DNA from: JBJXFY01 sp046155815
Lineage (GTDB): Bacteria; Verrucomicrobiota; Verrucomicrobiia; Limisphaerales; CAIMTB01
Direction of reading: 5' to 3'
Assembly (NCBI GenBank): GCA_046155815.1
Contig: JBJXFY010000212.1
Span: 1-5,141 of the forward strand
DNA: 5,141 nt
Shown here: piece after piece, positions 4,612 to 5,141 of the stretch
Layout: each line of letters opens with the position of its first letter
Numbering within the stretch: the stretch's first letter is position 1
The notes under the pieces: generated by a model
What the model saw: the letters and a program-made list of their open reading frames with translations, nothing else
What the model was told of the DNA's origin: nothing
Database searches by the model: none
Made by a program: the position numbers and the translations under genes

Positions 4612-5141
4612 ATGATCCGGACCCACGCCACCGCTGCCGCTTCACGGACCCACGCCCCGCGCGGGAAGTGCGGCTGCGGCAAACCGCTCCGCACCGACGG
4701 CGGCGAATGCAACGCCTGCCGGGCGCAGCGGCTGGAACGCGAGCGCGCGGAATTCGCCGCGGGCGCGCTGCGCGGACCGGGCCGGCCGCTGGACGCCGAC
4801 GCGCGGCAGCAGTTTGGCGCGTGGTTTGGCCATGATTTCTCCGGCGTCCGCATCCATGACGACGACGCCACGCGGCGGGCCGGGCAGGCGGCCGGCGCGC
4901 GGGCGTGGACCCTCGGCCGGGCGATCGGCTTTGCGGAGGGGGCATACCGGCCGGCCAACCGCGAGGGCCGGCGGCTGCTGGCGCATGAGCTGGCCCACGT
5001 GATCCAGCAGCGGGGAGTTCCCTCGGCGGCGGGCACCGTGGCATCGCCGGGTCACGCCGAGGAGCGGGCGGCGGAGCACGCCGCCGCTTCGTGGGACGCC
5101 GGCCGGCGCGCCCCGGCGCAGCCCGCGGCGGCGGCGGCGGT
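4612..5141 (+). CDS. DUF4157 (eCIS core domain) protein, partial (3' end outside window)
   Basis: The first 176 residues are present. A four-cysteine cluster comes first: C20-G-C22 and C33-N-A-C36, a possible zinc site and an arrangement I associate with the N-termini of DUF4157 proteins. The DUF4157 domain covers about 57-135: GPGRPLDADARQQFGAWFG, DFSGVRIHDD, ARAWTLGRAIGFAEGAY, then LLAHELAHVIQQRG with H125-E126-L-A-H129, a zinc-metallopeptidase HExxH motif. Acidic residues at 150-155 (AEERAAE) could give a third ligand. From about 165 the protein becomes an Ala/Pro-rich linker, so a further domain may follow outside the window. No signal peptide is seen. DUF4157 has been linked to extracellular contractile injection systems and their toxins, but no eCIS structural gene is visible here. 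ATG 4612 lies 8 nt past the pseudopilin stop with no terminator between, suggesting co-transcription. The domain call is firm; the role is inferred. Confidence 0.92.
   Translation, partial: MIRTHATAAASRTHAPRGKCGCGKPLRTDGGECNACRAQRLERERAEFAAGALRGPGRPLDADARQQFGAWFGHDFSGVRIHDDDATRRAGQAAGARAWTLGRAIGFAEGAYRPANREGRRLLAHELAHVIQQRGVPSAAGTVASPGHAEERAAEHAAASWDAGRRAPAQPAAAAA

Noticed and set aside
3689..5044. Long minus-strand reading frame of 451 codons
   Set aside because: It runs antisense through the pseudopilin and DUF4157 genes, and its product is a low-complexity Arg/Pro/Ala sequence of the kind produced by antisense GC-rich coding DNA.

Overview
The window looks like chromosomal DNA from a GC-rich environmental member of the Verrucomicrobiota, or a close PVC relative. 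Four things suggest this: a pseudopilin with the [20 protein letters not shown] N-terminus and the downstream asparagine-rich and DG motifs that are very common in that phylum; a secreted repeat protein ending in an FFRLRR tail; a GxxExxY-family gene tied to a dispersed 30-nt repeat; and start codons without Shine-Dalgarno sequences. The assignment rests on recognising families, not on a search.

Layout. Positions 1-1372 (minus strand) hold the N-terminal 457 residues of threonyl-tRNA synthetase; its 3' end lies beyond the left edge. The enzyme has no TGS domain and carries about 62 extra residues in its catalytic domain, within a stretch of clearly different codon use. Positions 1388-1950 hold three copies of one 30-nt repeat. 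Two direct copies bracket a GxxExxY (PD-(D/E)XK-like) gene so tightly that its start codon lies in one copy and its stop codon in the other. The third, inverted copy lies just upstream of thrS. Positions 1951-2127 hold GC-rich hairpins and a T-run that form a likely terminator for the next gene. Positions 2128-3669 (minus) encode a 513-residue secreted protein with three related beta-sandwich-like repeats. Positions 3670-3832 are a divergent intergenic region. Positions 3833-4603 (plus) encode a type IV prepilin-like/pseudopilin protein. Eight bases later, positions 4612-5141 (plus, cut by the right edge) begin a DUF4157 (eCIS core domain) protein with an HELAH metallopeptidase-like motif and an N-terminal four-cysteine cluster.

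The pseudopilin-like and DUF4157 genes probably share a transcript and are transcribed away from the secreted repeat protein, so the right half has a cell-envelope or secretion theme. The left half is a housekeeping gene with a probably mobile or repeat-associated nuclease-fold gene lodged upstream. The most unusual features are the repeat-bracketed GxxExxY gene, whose repeat offers an overlapping ATGA stop/start, and the compositionally distinct segment in the threonyl-tRNA synthetase.
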